In this document: positions 1 to 12,581 of the stretch, in pieces
Layout of the letters: each line of letters opens with the position of its first letter
How positions within the stretch are numbered: the first letter of the stretch is position 1
Assembly (NCBI GenBank): GCA_963693085.1
Contig: OY856409.1
Coordinates: forward strand, 1,535,681,072 to 1,535,745,071
Origin: Alisma plantago-aquatica
Lineage: Eukaryota; Streptophyta; Magnoliopsida; Alismatales; Alismataceae
Direction of reading: 5' to 3'
Length of the DNA stretch: 64,000 nucleotides
The notes under the pieces: generated by a model
Databases searched by the model: none
What the model saw: only the letters and a program-made list of their open reading frames with translations
Told to the model about the DNA's origin: nothing
Translations under genes and position numbers: made by a program

Positions 1-96
1 AGAGTTGGTGCTTCCATATGTACAACATGACCACTACCAAAGAGTTTGATCACTTCCAAGCACACTTCCATAGAGTTGGTGCTTTCATATAATGGA
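1..96. repeat. Short direct repeat at window start
   Basis: The phrase AGAGTTGGTGCTTCCATAT at position 1 recurs at 73 with one change. The two copies are 72 bp apart, so this may be the tail of a longer tandem array cut by the window edge. Confidence 0.5.
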
Positions 97-2146
97 ACAA
101 ATATATTATGTTTGATGTGTTCATAGTAATACATATGGAAATTCAAGCAACATATCATACAAGACAATCATTTCAATCAATATCATATGCCAAGTCTTTA
201 CTACCATATAACACAAGCATATTGTATAATAAGCCAAGTAAGAGGTAATGGTGTACCTTCCAAAGAGATATACTAATCACATATTCCTCATGTCATCTAT
301 AACTTTGTTAAACCTGATCAAGACAAGATCATATACTATCATCAGGTTCTCATCATCTTACATCTCGTCTTAACCCTAATTAGGTCCATATTAGGGTTTA
401 TCTTGGTTCATTAGGATTTGTACATCATTACTTGCATTCTTGTCTTATATTTATCTTACTGATGCCATTTTCTAGATTATGGTTCATAATATGATTACTT
501 GATTACATATGATTATGTGCACATGTTAACCCTATGTTACATGTATTAATCATATTAGGGTTTTTATATCACATTAAGAGAAACATCATTGTATAACATG
601 GATTATGGGTATCATCCTAATATCATATTTAAATTTAAGGTTACGGATACTGATATGAGATTACTCTGTGATTTTCAGGATTTTATGAGTATATTTGTAA
701 TTATTACACATTAATTAGGGTTATTAGCCCTAATTAGCCATATAAAGAAAAATACATGATTTTGTATCCAAAAATCATCATATCTGATATTTTATGGATT
801 ATATATCATATTTAAGAGTTACTAAAGCATCACAATAATTTCAGGCCATCGTTTGATATTTATTATACATCAAACAATCATAATACATCTTGCATGATAT
901 CATCAAGATTCGTGCATCAAAATCCTGATATTATTATACTAATGTTTTCTACTCATTTTTATGAGATTTTTGATATATTATTTGTAATTTTCTGATAAAC
1001 CTACTAATATCTATGTATTAAAGAAGATCTGAGCATTTACTGGAATTAATTGGTTGTTTACCTTTTTGGGCCATCGGCCGCCGCCACATGGCCTGGGTGG
1101 GGCGCCCCCTTTACTTGTTCTGCCCGATCCGGATATGCGGTTGGGTTCATGGATCAGGGGATCTGGTTACCTGGGGCCGCTTTCCCCTTTCTCGCGATCT
1201 TGCAAGCGATCCTCTGTTTCCTCTGTGAAATAGAGGAAACAAGTTGTCTTCCTCCGAGCAAGTTGTCCCTCTGACGATCTGCGGGGCTAGAGCTCAATGA
1301 AGATTCTCTACGGCTCCACTGACCTCACATGTTGTGGCATCTGTCGCCTCCCTGACCCACGCTGCCGCTGGCTCTAGCCTCTCAGGCTCGATGCCCATCT
1401 ATGTGTGTCTCTTGGATCAGCTGCCGTCGTAGCTTGCTGCCCCGGCGTGCGGTCGACCATCACGATTCCTCCTCCCTGGTATTTACTTCTAGATCTCAAC
1501 AACAAGTCTGTCTCCACGGTGGTTGTATCGTATCCTGCTGCCGGAGTGGACAAGGAAGGGGGAAAGCAGTTTTGAAGCAGCTCATCTGCGATTGGAGGTT
1601 TCTGGAGCATTAGCCAAGTCCAGTGGACCTTGTGTCCCTCCTGTATATGGATGCGGGTTGAGGAGGACCCCTCCCTGAACTCGGGCTTGTCTGTAGTGAG
1701 GATGGAGCTCATCACCTAGTTAGACACCACTAGAACAGGAAGACCAACCTATCTTCGACTTCTCCACACCCCAAGCTAGCCGCTGTGGAGAAACAACGAG
1801 AAAGGGAGGATCATTCTCTCTACTGGACTGGTCTCACGCCTCAGTTAAAGGGTCATGTGGAAGGTTCTCTCCACCCACAGCTAACCGAACAATTAACCTC
1901 GCATGTAGCCTGCTCCTAAGCCACGATCAGCGAGCACCACGAAGTCATGGTCCCTTCTTGCGGTCAAGGAAGTAACCGCAAGGTTAGGGGCAACACTGGG
2001 ACCTTTGATCTTCGATCCATTGGCCTGAGTGCATCCTCACAAGGCTGATCCGCGGCTCACTCAAGCGAATGGTCTCTACCACTAGATTGGCCATGAGTGG
2101 CTAGGATCTGGCCACAAAACCTGCCCAAGGGTCCAGGGGCGTGACA
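1..2146 (-). mobile_element. Probable LTR fragment (minus strand), truncated by window edge
   Basis: No credible gene is visible. Positions 1-1030 are AT-rich with scattered TTAGGGTT-like motifs. Positions 1050-2146 are abruptly GC-richer. The right edge reads GGGGCGTGACA, which on the minus strand is TGTCACGCCCC, the usual look of the start of a chromovirus LTR. The left end lies outside the window, so no target duplication can be tested. The short ORFs at 1050-1715 overlap on both strands and have no recognisable domain. Assignment as an LTR is an inference from the one terminus. Confidence 0.35.
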
Positions 2147-2552
2147 CCTTATCTGATCAACAACTTAGGTCTATAATTACTTAATAATGTGCATTATTTC
2201 ACCAAAATTAAATCTTAGTAACTTCCTCTCGAATACTCCAATTGCCACCAAATTTTAACCATAGCTTCCTTACCTCTCAAGGTACATTTTATTCCAATTT
2301 GGTGACGAAACTCATCTATTGGACCATTCAATTAAATTCCACAAAAAGGCATAAAGTTAAGGATCTTAATCCTGATATTAACATCAATCAACAAACCTAC
2401 TTTGTCATGAGCTTGGAACTCTCAATCTATCTCAACCTTATGCTTTCACTTATATCATTGGACATTTTAGGATTCTAAAAGTCCACTCCATCACATCCTA
2501 CAAACCTTAAAAGATATTTCGTCCTCGAAATTAAGCCAGAAAACCCACCTGG
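2147..2552 (-). mobile_element. LTR start plus 3' internal end of a minus-strand chromovirus-like element
   Basis: Reading the minus strand, the hairpin motif ATTTCGAGGACGAAAT (2516-2531) is followed by TTTTAAGG and then TGTAGGATGTGATGG at 2502 downward. This is the arrangement seen at the 3' internal end and 3' LTR start of Tekay/Del-like Ty3-gypsy elements. It implies an LTR to the left of 2502 and a truncated internal end at 2503-2552. There is no coding sequence. The boundary with family-A sequence at 2553 is a breakpoint without a clear terminus. Confidence 0.4.
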
Positions 2553-2734
2553 TCACATTAGTTGGATGCATGATTAACAACGACAACAAAAATGTTTGTA
2601 ACTAAAATATATATAAGTAACCATAATATCTATAAGAGTTTTCTTATTAGGTTAAATATTTTAAGGGGTGGAGAGTAATTTGATGATAATATGTGGATGT
2701 TTAGATTTTGAGGACGAAATCTTTTTAAGAGGAG
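2553..2734 (+). mobile_element. Family A, internal-region fragment
   Basis: From GTTGGATGCAT onward this matches the 3' part of the family-A internal regions at 37488-38974, 43404-43673 and 44494-44763. It includes the GATTTTGAGGACGAAATC hairpin (2704-2721) just before the LTR start. The 5' half of the internal region, including the primer-binding site, is missing, so an upstream LTR was lost or displaced. Confidence 0.6.
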
Positions 2735-3689
2735 TGTTGTTACGAACCAAAAAAAATCTTACCATATTCAATGATAGAAATCAAGTAAAATTGGTTCATT
2801 CAATTTTACCATACAAGGATAAATATTATAACACATTTAATTAATGGCTTAATGTGCCAACATGTAATAAAAATAATGAAATATGTTACATATATTTCCT
2901 TTAGTAACATTATGGATAAATAAAAATGAATAATATGTTGTCAAATAACAATGGGTAATTCCACATCCATAAATATTAATAATATTTTATTTTTAAATAA
3001 ATATGAAAGGAATGGATTAAATATGTTAAATGTGTGTGGAAATTTGTGCATAATAATAATATAAAACCTTTTTGTAACAATGTAAAATTAATGAGACTCT
3101 AATTGAAGATAATCAATGTATATGCAAATAACTTGTCTAAACTATAATAGTGATATAGCTCACAAACAGAAGTTTCAAACCCCAAATATAATGATAAAGA
3201 TGCATTTTTCGGTTTCCAATTAACTTGGGTGCCAAGTTTCACATTGTTTGAATTATAATAACTATCTTAATTTTGTTAAGAAAAGAAAATGTGAGTTTTA
3301 TTCTAAAATATTAAATAATATGTTTAATGACTTCAACAGTAGAAATAAGTTTCAAATTCAGATTGTACATACCAAAATATAGTCTGTGTGAATTTCTACA
3401 GTAATTGGACAATCTTATCTATATTAGTTTAGTTTAGGAGAGATAATATAACTTAAAGTCCAAATTATTAAATAAAATAATAAACAATCCAAAAATGGAA
3501 AATTAATGACAAAATTATACTTGGGATGTTTTGGTTTGCTTGTCAGCCAAATTTCAAATCTTTTGAGTGTTCCAATATGACTTAAGAAATGAAAATGAAA
3601 GAGAAGGCCAAAACTATTAATTTTTTTTACTAGAAAGAAAATATCAAATTTATTAAATGAATTATGTGAGATCACCTTTTTTTATTCTG

Positions 3690-4585
3690 ACTACCATGAG
3701 TATGGGCACACGTTCTTGACTCTTATCCTCTTCATTAAGTTCATAGTTAGAGACAAACTTCATGAGGAGGGTTGTTGGAGTGGTTTAGGTTGGGATACAA
3801 GAAATATGTCAGCTTTAAGCACTGTACAATGTTGTGTTGGAGGAGTGATGCATTCATCTTTACTGTTGTGAATGAAGGAAAGATCAACATGACCAATATC
3901 CCTATTTAATTCATCCAGTGATGGGCTGGTAATAGGATCATCACTGATAAGATCATCTATTAGCGACTGGTAATTTCCATTATCATCCCAATAGTAGAGA
4001 GAAACCTCATTCCATCATGAGGGTTTGTGATCCAATGACTAATATCTCTCCATTCCTAGCCTTATAATCATTCTCGGCCAATCCTAAGCTGAAAACATGT
4101 GGTAGTTTCAAGAGTGCCAAAGGAAAAACATGCAAACAACTTAGGTTGTGATTGTAAGCAATTAGGAGGGTGATTTCTTTAAAAACAAATAGCTCCATCT
4201 TTAATGTGAAACTCTTGGTTGGGAAATCCATAGAGGTTAAAGGATCATGGGTATCATTAAGGGCTCAACATGGTAGAGAGGAAGTCTTTAACAGCACCGA
4301 GGGTGGGAATAGCAATGAGAGGAGTGGGAGGGCTGACCAAAGAGCCTTCTCTAGATGAATCTACCAATAGGAGGGAGACGTGGTATGCAGAGGTAGGATC
4401 TGGTGGCTTACTGCATGGGATATGGGAGGATGTCTAAGTGACTTATATTTTAGAACATGAAAAAAAGATGGATGCAAGATGATCCAGTTAAAATATCTAT
4501 TCCCTTTCTTCATCTTGAGAATCTGACTGAGGGATATAGAGCTATAAATGTAGAAGACAGTTTGGCTGAACAAAAGAGATTTCCT
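3690..4585 (-). pseudogene. Segment X, copy 1: gene-like minus-strand fragment inside LTR 0
   Basis: This stretch of about 0.9 kb is present in LTRs 0 and 1 but absent from LTR 3. Its minus strand has broken ORFs (for example 4573-4361 and 4231-4007) whose peptides match those of the second copy (phrases such as KSFTLKMELFVFK and LAENDYK). It is followed at about 4590 by another copy of the LTR head (AGAATCTTATCCTATTCC). I do not recognise the protein. A captured host-gene fragment is possible, but so is a remnant of another element. Confidence 0.4.
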
Positions 4586-5424
4586 ATAATAAATTAAAGT
4601 TTAGAATCTTATCCTATTCCATGATTAAAAAATATTATGTCTAGTTTCTTAGATTTGACCAAACAAGGATAAAAATAACATTTACATAATTACTTAATTA
4701 TGTGCCAACATGTAATAAAAATAAGGAAACATTTTACATATATTTTCTCTGCTAACATAATGGTTAAATAAAAATGAATAATATTCTTTGACATAACAAT
4801 AAGTAATTCCTTCCCCATAAATATGAATAATATTCTATTATTTAAATAATTATCAAAATAATGGATTAAATATGTTAAATGCATAACATGTGTAAATTCA
4901 TGTAAAATAATAATATATAACCTTTTTGTAACAATGTTAAATTATTGAGACTTTAATTGAAGCTAATCAATATGTATTTAGATAAATTATGTAAACATAT
5001 TGGTGTTATAACACACAAAAAGAAATTCCAAAACCCAAATATAGTGATATAAACATGTTTGTTGGTTCACAATTAACTTGGGTATTAGAGTTTCACATTA
5101 TTTGAATGATAATAAATGTCTTAGTGTAGTTTAGAAAAGAAAATTTAAACATTACTCCAAAAAAGTAAAAAATATATTTCATTACTTTAATAGTAGAAAT
5201 AAGTTCCAAATTTGAATTTAACATGCTAAAAGTAGTCTATGTGTGAATTTTCATGTTAATTGGACAATCTTATCAATCATAGTTTAGTTTAGGAGAGAGA
5301 ATATAACTTAAAGTCCAAAATATTAAATAAAATAATAAACATACCCAAAATAGAAAAGTAATGAAAAAATAGACTCTGCAAATTTTAGTTTCCTTTTAGG
5401 CAAGTTTCACTCCTTTTGAGTGTT

Positions 5425-5898
5425 CCTATATGCCATAAGAAAAGAAAATGAATGAGAAGGACAAAACTATTAAATTTATTACTAAAAAAAACATTTAATA
5501 TACTAAATTAACTATGTAAACCAACTTCTATGAATTATATGTATGCAATTTATGTGAAGTTGTAATAAATCAAATTATGGTGTAACACAGAGAGAAACAA
5601 TTTTGTATATGCATGCCAATATTATCATAAAAGAAATAAAAATCTGAAATTTATTTTAGAAACACACTAATTAATATAAATGTAAATTAGAGCACCACCC
5701 TCGTATGTACTAAATAATTAGATGTAAAATTCAGTAGTAAAAGGTAGTATAAGAATACATATTTATTCCTATATGCCATAAGAAAATAAAATGAATGATA
5801 AGGCCAAAACTATTAAATTTATTACTAAAAATAAAACATCTATTATATTAAATGATCAATGTAAACCAAATTGTATGAATTATATGTATGTAATTTAT
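5425..5898. repeat. 343-bp tandem duplication inside LTR 0
   Basis: The phrase CCTATATGCCATAAGAAAA at 5425 recurs at 5768, a period of about 343 bp. Unit 2 continues past the nested element into 35161-35371, so the Athila-lineage element inserted into the second unit. LTRs 1 and 3 carry a single unit. Confidence 0.75.
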
Positions 5899-6068
5899 TG
5901 ATAACCTCCATTTTTGCGATGTTATCTTAGTGCTTTTCTTCAATTTTCCACACTCTTTCTTAGATAAATTAGATAGAATCCCTAGTTATCCTCTCTTATT
6001 GCAAATATACTATTAGATTAACTTCTCTCCTTTTTACTTACAAAAAAGACACAAAAAAATCATAAAAG

Positions 6069-6550
6069 ACTCAAAGGGTCCCAAGACCGCATGGACTCAC
6101 ACGGTCCCAAGACCGCATGAAGCCAACCGGTCTCAAGACTGCATGGAATCACACGGTCCCAAGACCGCATGAAGCCAACTGGTCTCAAGACTGCATAGAC
6201 TCACACGGTCCCAAGACCGCATGAAGCCAACCGGTCTCAAGACCGCATGGACTCACACGGTCCCAAGACCGCATGAAGCCAAGCGGTCCCCAGACCGCAT
6301 CGAGTCAAACGATCTCAAGACCACATGGAGTCAAACGATCTCAAGACCGCATGAAGCCAACTGGTCCCAAGACCGCATGGAGTCAAACGATCTCAAGACC
6401 GCATGAAGTCTAAATGGTCTCCGGGTCCAAACGATCTCGCGGTCCAAACGGTCTCAGGACCCAAACGGTCTTCAAGACCGTTTGGACTCAAAACTGACCA
6501 AACCATGAAGACCGTTTGGACTCAAAACTGACCAAACCGTTTGGACTTCA
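6069..6550 (+). repeat. 26-bp hairpin-repeat array in U3 of the 5' LTR
   Basis: Degenerate monomers of 26 bp, often alternating in a 52-bp higher-order unit, centred on CGGTCNCAAGACCG (self-complementary arms). The last part (6420-6545) carries AAACGGTC and GACCGTTTGGACTC forms. The array ends just upstream of the TATA box, the position of an enhancer or a silencing target. The open frame across it (6221-6406) is a by-product of the repeat period and not a gene. Confidence 0.85.
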
Positions 6551-6559
6551 CTTAAGGCC

Positions 6560-6567
6560 TATAAATA
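6560..6567 (+). promoter_or_regulatory. TATA box of the 5' LTR
   Basis: TATAAATA immediately after the repeat array. The same box in the same context lies at 33928-33935 in the 3' LTR. It is the probable start signal for the genomic RNA. Confidence 0.75.
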
Positions 6568-7789
6568 AGACCCAAGGGGTCCTCCCAAGGGGAATCAAGT
6601 TTCAGACGCCCAGAGGCTGCCTCTACTACTCCAGAGCTTTTCCAACTTCCATCCTCCGCCCAAAGGCTGCCGGTCTGAGATCCACACTCCATCCTGAAGC
6701 TTCTTTCTCTCTCTTCATCAAAGAAGGTGGGAAGAGGAGACCTCATCATCGAGAAACCTGTGAAGTTTGAAGATCGTCACTCTCTCTTTCCAAGGGGTTG
6801 ACTTTCCTCTCTCCTTTGTGGGGATGACGCTCTCTCTCTCTTCTCACCTCCTTCTTTGTCCTAGCTATGAGCGAGTAGTCTCTTTCACTAGGGTGCGGGG
6901 AGTAGCCCCGCTACCCATGTTTTCATTTCATGTAATGTAATCCATAGTTTGCAATATAGAGATGCTTTCTTTTCATCTCAACATCAATCATTTAATGAAT
7001 GCTTGTTGCTTGATCACCAACTTGTGTTATCTTTTATCTTTTAGTATGAATTGTCTATGTTTGTACTATTAGATTCGAATCTCGATTGAATATTGGTTCT
7101 TGATGCATGTATCCACCATGCATATGTTTCGATGTCTATGAGTGTTTTTTAAGAAGTGGAGTAAACTCACTTCCATCGTTGTACTTTCATACTATGAAAT
7201 GGAATCAGTTGACGTATGAAAGAACAACCTTGATAAAGTCAAGGAACACACTCTGTGAAGGGAATGATGCAAAGCAGGTGACCATTCATTCGAGGATGGT
7301 TGGTGTTGCAACATTCCCATACTTCTCATAGTTAGTTCTTCGAAAGGAAACTAAATCGGCAAAGATACTAGCTGTTTAGACTCTTGTTGCAGGTTATGTT
7401 TTATTTTTCATGTTTTGATCCATGAGTAGTGGCGGTGAAATCCGATCACATCCTAGTGATCCCCTATCATTGTTGACATCCTTAAATTTACTTCTTTGCT
7501 TTACTTTACTTGCTCTTAGTTTAAAAACAACCAAACCAACCTTTTGATCTAAGTACCTACTATTAAGAGATTAAGTGAAATTCTAACATTTTTCATCTTG
7601 TTGCTCCCAACAAGACCGTTGTCCCGTGGATTCGACCCTTAACTATACTACGATAAGACTTCCATGTATCATAGCATACGTGGGTGGAGTTCTCGGTCTA
7701 GTATAAGCAAGGCTAAACTTAAAGACTTACATCTTTAGGATTTTTAGTGGTGCACGCAATTCCACGTGAGTGGTAGCTCCATCAAAAAT

Positions 7790-7807
7790 TGGCACTGTTT
7801 CCAGGGA
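7790..7807 (+). promoter_or_regulatory. Decayed primer-binding site (tRNA-Asp type)
   Basis: TGGCACTGTTTCCAGGGA lies 5 nt after the LTR end. Athila and Tat elements usually carry TGGCGCCGTTGCCGGGGA, complementary to tRNA-Asp. The four differences include G-to-A and C-to-T at CpG sites, as expected from methylation-driven decay. Confidence 0.7.
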
Positions 7808-7953
7808 CAACGGAACGTTTTTATTTCATTTAGTATATTTCTAGTTGGTTAGGGTTTTACACTTTCCTTTAATCATTAGTCCATATCTTCTTAAGTTCAT
7901 CATATCTTTGGCATCATCTAAACGGTGTGTTCTTTTCTCTACTCAGGTAGAAA

Positions 7954-9815
7954 ATGTGTATGCAATCATCACATAACCTCGGATTCTCCCCTGATCCAGA
8001 GTACGACTCCAAGGTAGAGAGAAGCTTCCACCGCCACATCAGACTTAACCGCCAAAGAGCCAGGCAAATGGCTGAAGATCAATGCCAAGCTGAACTAGTC
8101 ATGGAAAGGGTCACTGCCGCCATAGCCGCTCAAAGAGCACAGCTCATTGCTGACACCCGTGCTCAGATTCAAGCGGAGATCTGAGCGGAAGAACATGCCC
8201 GCATCCGAGCTGAAAATGAAGCAGCTAACCAAGCTGCCCAGTTAGAGCTAAGAAACAAGCAATTGAGGGATTATGCGGTCCCTAAGAACTACGAAGACAA
8301 TCATCCAGTTCGGCCTCCGATCATCAACATACCCAACTTCGAGATCTGGACACAATGGATTTAGATCATGCATGGCATCTCATTCTCTGGAGGTTCTGGA
8401 TATGACTGTATGGATTACTTGAAGAGGTTCAAGGCACTTTGCTGACTGGTCCCACAGGCCGGAGTTGCTTTCAACGCAATAATGCTACATCTTTTCCACT
8501 TCACTCTATCAGAAAGAGCTTTGAGCTGGTACAACTCGCTTGATAGGGAGCCAATAATCACCACATGGGCTCCCTTGGAAGAAACGTTCCTGGAGAAGTT
8601 CTTCCCCCCTTCGTTAACTTACGAAATTAGGGGGCAGATTAACCACTTCGCCCGACTTCCTAGAGAATCACTCGCAGAAGCTTGGGAAAGGTTCAAAGAG
8701 CTTCTAAGAAAGTGTCCTCATCACAGTATCTCCCAAAATCAATTAATAGAAACATTCTATAGGGGAGTGAGTGATGACATCAAGCAATTTCTAGATTCCT
8801 CATCTGGAGGAAATTTTATGAGAAAGAACTACGAGGATGCTTGGAAAATCATCACACTTGGAGCTGAGAATCAATCCAATTGGGTATGATCATCTGGCAA
8901 GGGAATCCTCAAAGTTTATAAAGCTGAGGAATCAATGGAAATGAAGGTTTTTGCTGAAGCCTTAAAGACCATAGCTCATAAACAGCAGGCTCTTGAAACT
9001 TTGCTTGGAGAATTCGATAAGAAGAAAAACCCACAAATTCAACAGGTTAAAGCTGCCACAGGGACCTGTGAAGCCTGTCACGCATCCGATCACCCAACTC
9101 TGTCATGTGGTCTACTTTACAATGTGATGATGGATATGCACCCACCATAACAGCAGTACAAACCAATCATTAAACAAACTGAAGAGAAATTACCCGAACA
9201 AGTTAATTCCATTCATTCCATACCGGGAAAAGCTTACTATAACCCAAGCCAACCAAGAAACCACCCCGGGTTTCAATATGGAAACCCTGCGGGGACCGCC
9301 AATCCACAACACCAAACGCAAGGAGGATCTTCTAATAGACTGCCACCAGGATTTCAAAGCAACTTAACCAGAATCAAGGGAACCTTAGAAATAACCTACC
9401 AAGATCCAACTACCAAAGGAATCCCCCCTCTTACTACCAATACACCCATCCTCCTATGCACCCACAACTACCCCCTCAGCTGCAACAATCGCAGCAGCCT
9501 CAGTTAGCACCACCTCCACAACAGCCACATCAAGGACAACAACAATTTCAACAGAAAAATATCCCTTTCCAGCCCACTGATGAGATAACTATGATCAGGA
9601 AAATGCTACAATCGCAACAAACTATGCTCGCTAATCAGCAAGCTCAGCAGAAGGCGGTGGAGGCTCAACTAGCACAAATTGTTGTGCAACTGAAGCCACC
9701 GACAGGCACTTTTGTAGGACAACCTGAGTCGAACCCTAGACACGACCAGAATAGACCTGAACAGTTGAATGTCGTTACTACAAGATCTGGACGTACCCTC
9801 CACAAAACTACATGA
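7954..9815 (+). pseudogene. gag: gag of the Athila-lineage element (broken)
   Basis: One frame runs from the ATG at 7954 to 9150, interrupted by stops at 8182, 8362, 8443, 8887 and 9148. Most are explained by CGA to TGA, CAA to TAA or TGG to TAG changes. The capsid-type retrotransposon gag domain is clear at about 8460-8850 (ALSWYNSL, FPPSLTYEIRGQINHF, AWERFKELLRKCPHH, QTFYRG-like). A CX2CX4HX4C zinc knuckle follows at about 9070-9111. The remainder (9456-9815) is glutamine- and proline-rich in another frame and ends with TTRSGRTL, the link to protease seen in Athila. At least one frameshift lies between 9150 and 9456. No functional product is expected. Confidence 0.88.
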
Positions 9816-10620
9816 ATCGCTCTTGATGATGATGATACGCTTGTCCTTATTCTAAATGCAAACCCGAACCTAGGAACTAAGAAGACCACAGAGAATGCAA
9901 GAGGAGAAGAAAAAGAACAAGCTTCCAAAGAGCCAGAAATTCCGCAGTATAAACCAAGGATACCATACCCAGGAAGTTTGAGAGAGACTAAAATGGACAC
10001 TAGGTTCCAAAGATTTAAAGAGGCGATGAAGAAACTCTATATCAACATCCCGCTCCTCGATGCTCTCTCTGAAGTACCGACTTGGGATAAATATCTAAAA
10101 ACTCTGTTATCAAGGAAATACATTACTGAAGAATAAGAAACCGTCAAACTAGCTCAAACCACCTCCGATATCATCCTTAATAAGATGCCAAAGAAAAAGA
10201 AGGACCCTGGTTCCTTTAGTATTCAGTGTTGTATTGGAAATGCCTCAAGCAAAAAGGGATTAGCTGACTTAGGGGCTAGCATATCAATTATGCCCTACTC
10301 CATGTGTAAACGATTAGCGTTTACTGACTTGCTGCCCACAACGATGAAAATTTAGTTAGCTGACTCCACTATCACTGCACCTCTAGGAATTATCGAGGAT
10401 ATTCCAGTCAGAATAGGCAAAGATGCCTATGTCCCGTGCAATTTCGTTATTATGGATATCAAGGAGGATCTGAGATACCCAATAATATTTGGCAGACCTT
10501 TCCTTGTCACAGCCAGGGCGCTTATTGATGTTGAAGCTGGCACGATCATCTTTAGACTGGGAAAAGAAGCAACTAAATTCCGAGTTCTCAATAGCATGAA
10601 AGGTCCCAACATTCAAGAGG
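9816..10620 (+). pseudogene. Aspartic protease region of pol (broken)
   Basis: The same frame as the downstream RT continues through stops at about 9813, 10134 and 10353. The retropepsin-like core is visible as ADLGASISIMPYS at about 10257-10296, with DLGAS replacing the classical DTG/DSG, a form I associate with Athila-type proteases. The second half has [16 protein letters not shown] at about 10485-10535. It would have cut Gag-Pol inside the particle. The stop codons make it inactive here. Confidence 0.8.
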
Positions 10621-12581
10621 AGGTTTTTCTCTTAGATTCAATCCACCAAATGTCCCAATTGGAAATATCCGAGCCATCTGATGAGTTGGAGAATGTTCTG
10701 ACTAATCCAGAAGTCGAATTTTCAGCAAATGAATTGGTTCAACAATGCTTGCAACACTTAGAGAAAGTCGAAGAAGCGCCAACGACCACCTTTGAAGAGC
10801 TCAAATCCGTCACTATTTTAGAAACAACAGAAGCGCCCAAGGCTCCCAAGATGAAGACTCTACCCACGGGACATAAACATGTCTTCTTGGACAAAGAAAA
10901 ATTATGTTCAGTTATCATCAGTTCCACTCTGACAGGAGACCAAGAAGAAAGGCTTCTCGACGAATTAAAGAAGCACAAGAAGGTCATGGGGTACAAAATA
11001 ACTAACTTGACATGTATAAACCCTGCCTTATGCATGCATAGACTACCCATGGTCGAGGAATTCAAGCCTTCAAGAGAGCACCAAAGAAATCTAAACCCCA
11101 ATCATAAGGAGGTGGTCCGCCTTGAAGTCCTCAAACTACTAAAAGCCGGCATTATTTACCTAATTTCCGATTCCCAATGGGTCAGCCCTGTCCAAGTGGT
11201 CCCCAAAAAGGGGGGGGGGACCACTGTCGTGTTAAATGAAAAAAATGAGCTAGTGCCTACAAGGACTGTAACAGGGTGGAGGATGTGTATCGACTACAGG
11301 AAATTAAACAAATCAACGCGAAAAGATCACTATCCATTGCCCTTTCTCAATGAAGTCCTTAAACACTTAGCTCATCAAAAGTTCTTCTGTTATCTAGATG
11401 GTTATTCTAGGTTCTACAAAATCCCTATACACCCGGAAGACCAAGAGAAAACCACTTTTACCTGTCCCTTTGGGACCTATGCTTTTAGAAGAATGCCATT
11501 CAGGCTGTGCAACACACCTGCCACTTTCCAAAGATGCATGTCTGCTATCTTTGCAGGATTAACAGAATCTATAATGGAGGTATTCATGGATGATTTTTCA
11601 GTTTATGGAGACTCCTTCGACAACTGTCTACTCAATCTGGGCCAAGTTTTACAAAGATGCGAGGAAACAAACCTCATCCTAAATTGGAAAAAATGCCATT
11701 TTATGGTAACTGAAGGTGTCGTCCTCGGACATAGAGTGAGTGACAGAGGGATTGAGGTGGATAAGGAAAAAATCGATGTTATCTTGAATTTGTCACCACC
11801 TAAAGATGTAAAAGGGGTACGAGCTTTCTTAGGTCATGCTGGGTTTTACATAAGATTTATTAAAGATTTCTCAAAAATAGCAAAACCCATGACCCAACTA
11901 CTGACCAAAGACACCGAGTTTAATTTTAACCAAGAATGCTCGCAAAGTTTCACAACTCTGAAAAATGCCTTGATTTCCGCACCCATACTAAGAGCCCCAG
12001 ATTGGTCACAACCTTTTGAAATCATGTGTGACGTCAGTGATTATGCCATTGGGGCCGTGTTAGGGCCAAGAATCGACAAGAAACCTTATGTTATATACTA
12101 CACATCCAAAATGCTCGATGAAGCGCAGAAGAACTACACCACTACAGAAAAGGAGTTCTTGGCGGTCATCTATGCGTTTGAGAAATTTTGCTCCTACCTT
12201 ATTGGAGCTAAGGTCATCGTGTACACTGACCACTCCGCTATACGATATCTAATTCAGAAGCAGGACGCAAAACCCAGACTTATCCGCTGGCTGCTGATGC
12301 TTCAGGAATTTGATTTGGAAATCAAAGACAAAAGTAGAGTGGAGAACGTCGTCGCTGATCACCTCAGCTGTATTGAAGTCGAGGACGAGGATCAAGTGCC
12401 TATCCGAGACTCCCTCCCTGATGACCAGCTAATGAAAGTTACAATAAGATTCCCTTGGTATGCTGACATAGTAAACTATCTGGCTATGAGAATCGTTCAC
12501 CCTTTCGCCTCTTACCATGACAAAAAGAAATTCCTCGACGATGTCAAGCAATACTATTGGGACGAACCTTATCTCTTTTGA
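10452..12581 (+). pseudogene. pol: Reverse transcriptase and RNase H of the Athila-lineage element
   Basis: This is the longest open stretch of the element (709 codons from an internal ATG, ending at a TGA that interrupts the wider pol frame). RT motifs in order: [51 protein letters not shown], and the catalytic FMDD at 11583-11594, followed by [12 protein letters not shown]. The connection and RNase H follow with [37 protein letters not shown] and VADHLS. The catalytic residues of both activities look intact, but the flanking stops prevent a full polyprotein. It converts element RNA to DNA in the particle. Confidence 0.92.

Larger units (their letters stand above)
2735..5898 (+). mobile_element. 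Family A LTR 0, first part (split by the Athila-lineage insertion)
   Basis: The LTR starts with TGTT...ACGAACCAAAA and aligns along its length with LTR 1 at 38975 onward. It resumes at 35161 after the nested element. Removing the insertion gives an LTR of about 5.4 kb, against about 4.4 kb for LTR 1 and about 3.2 kb for LTR 3. The extra length comes from an inserted segment X plus a second copy of the LTR head, and from a 343-bp tandem duplication. No gene-like ORF spans it on the plus strand. The predicted peptides here are short and unrelated to known families. Confidence 0.7.
5899..7784 (+). repeat. 5' LTR of the Athila-lineage element (1886 bp)
   Basis: TGATAACC...CCATCA, matching the 3' LTR at 33301-35155. 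U3 holds the hairpin-repeat array and a TATA box at 6560. The region after the TATA box is transcribed leader and U5. The two LTRs differ at many positions and by several small indels, so this is an older insertion than the element nested inside it. Confidence 0.92.

Noticed and set aside
6221..6406. Repetitive peptide ORF in the LTR (also 33623-33808)
   Set aside because: Produced by the 26/52-bp repeat period, not a gene.
6069..6550. Regular 26-bp repeats resembling a CRISPR array
   Set aside because: The units are contiguous degenerate monomers without unique spacers, inside the LTR of a plant retrotransposon.
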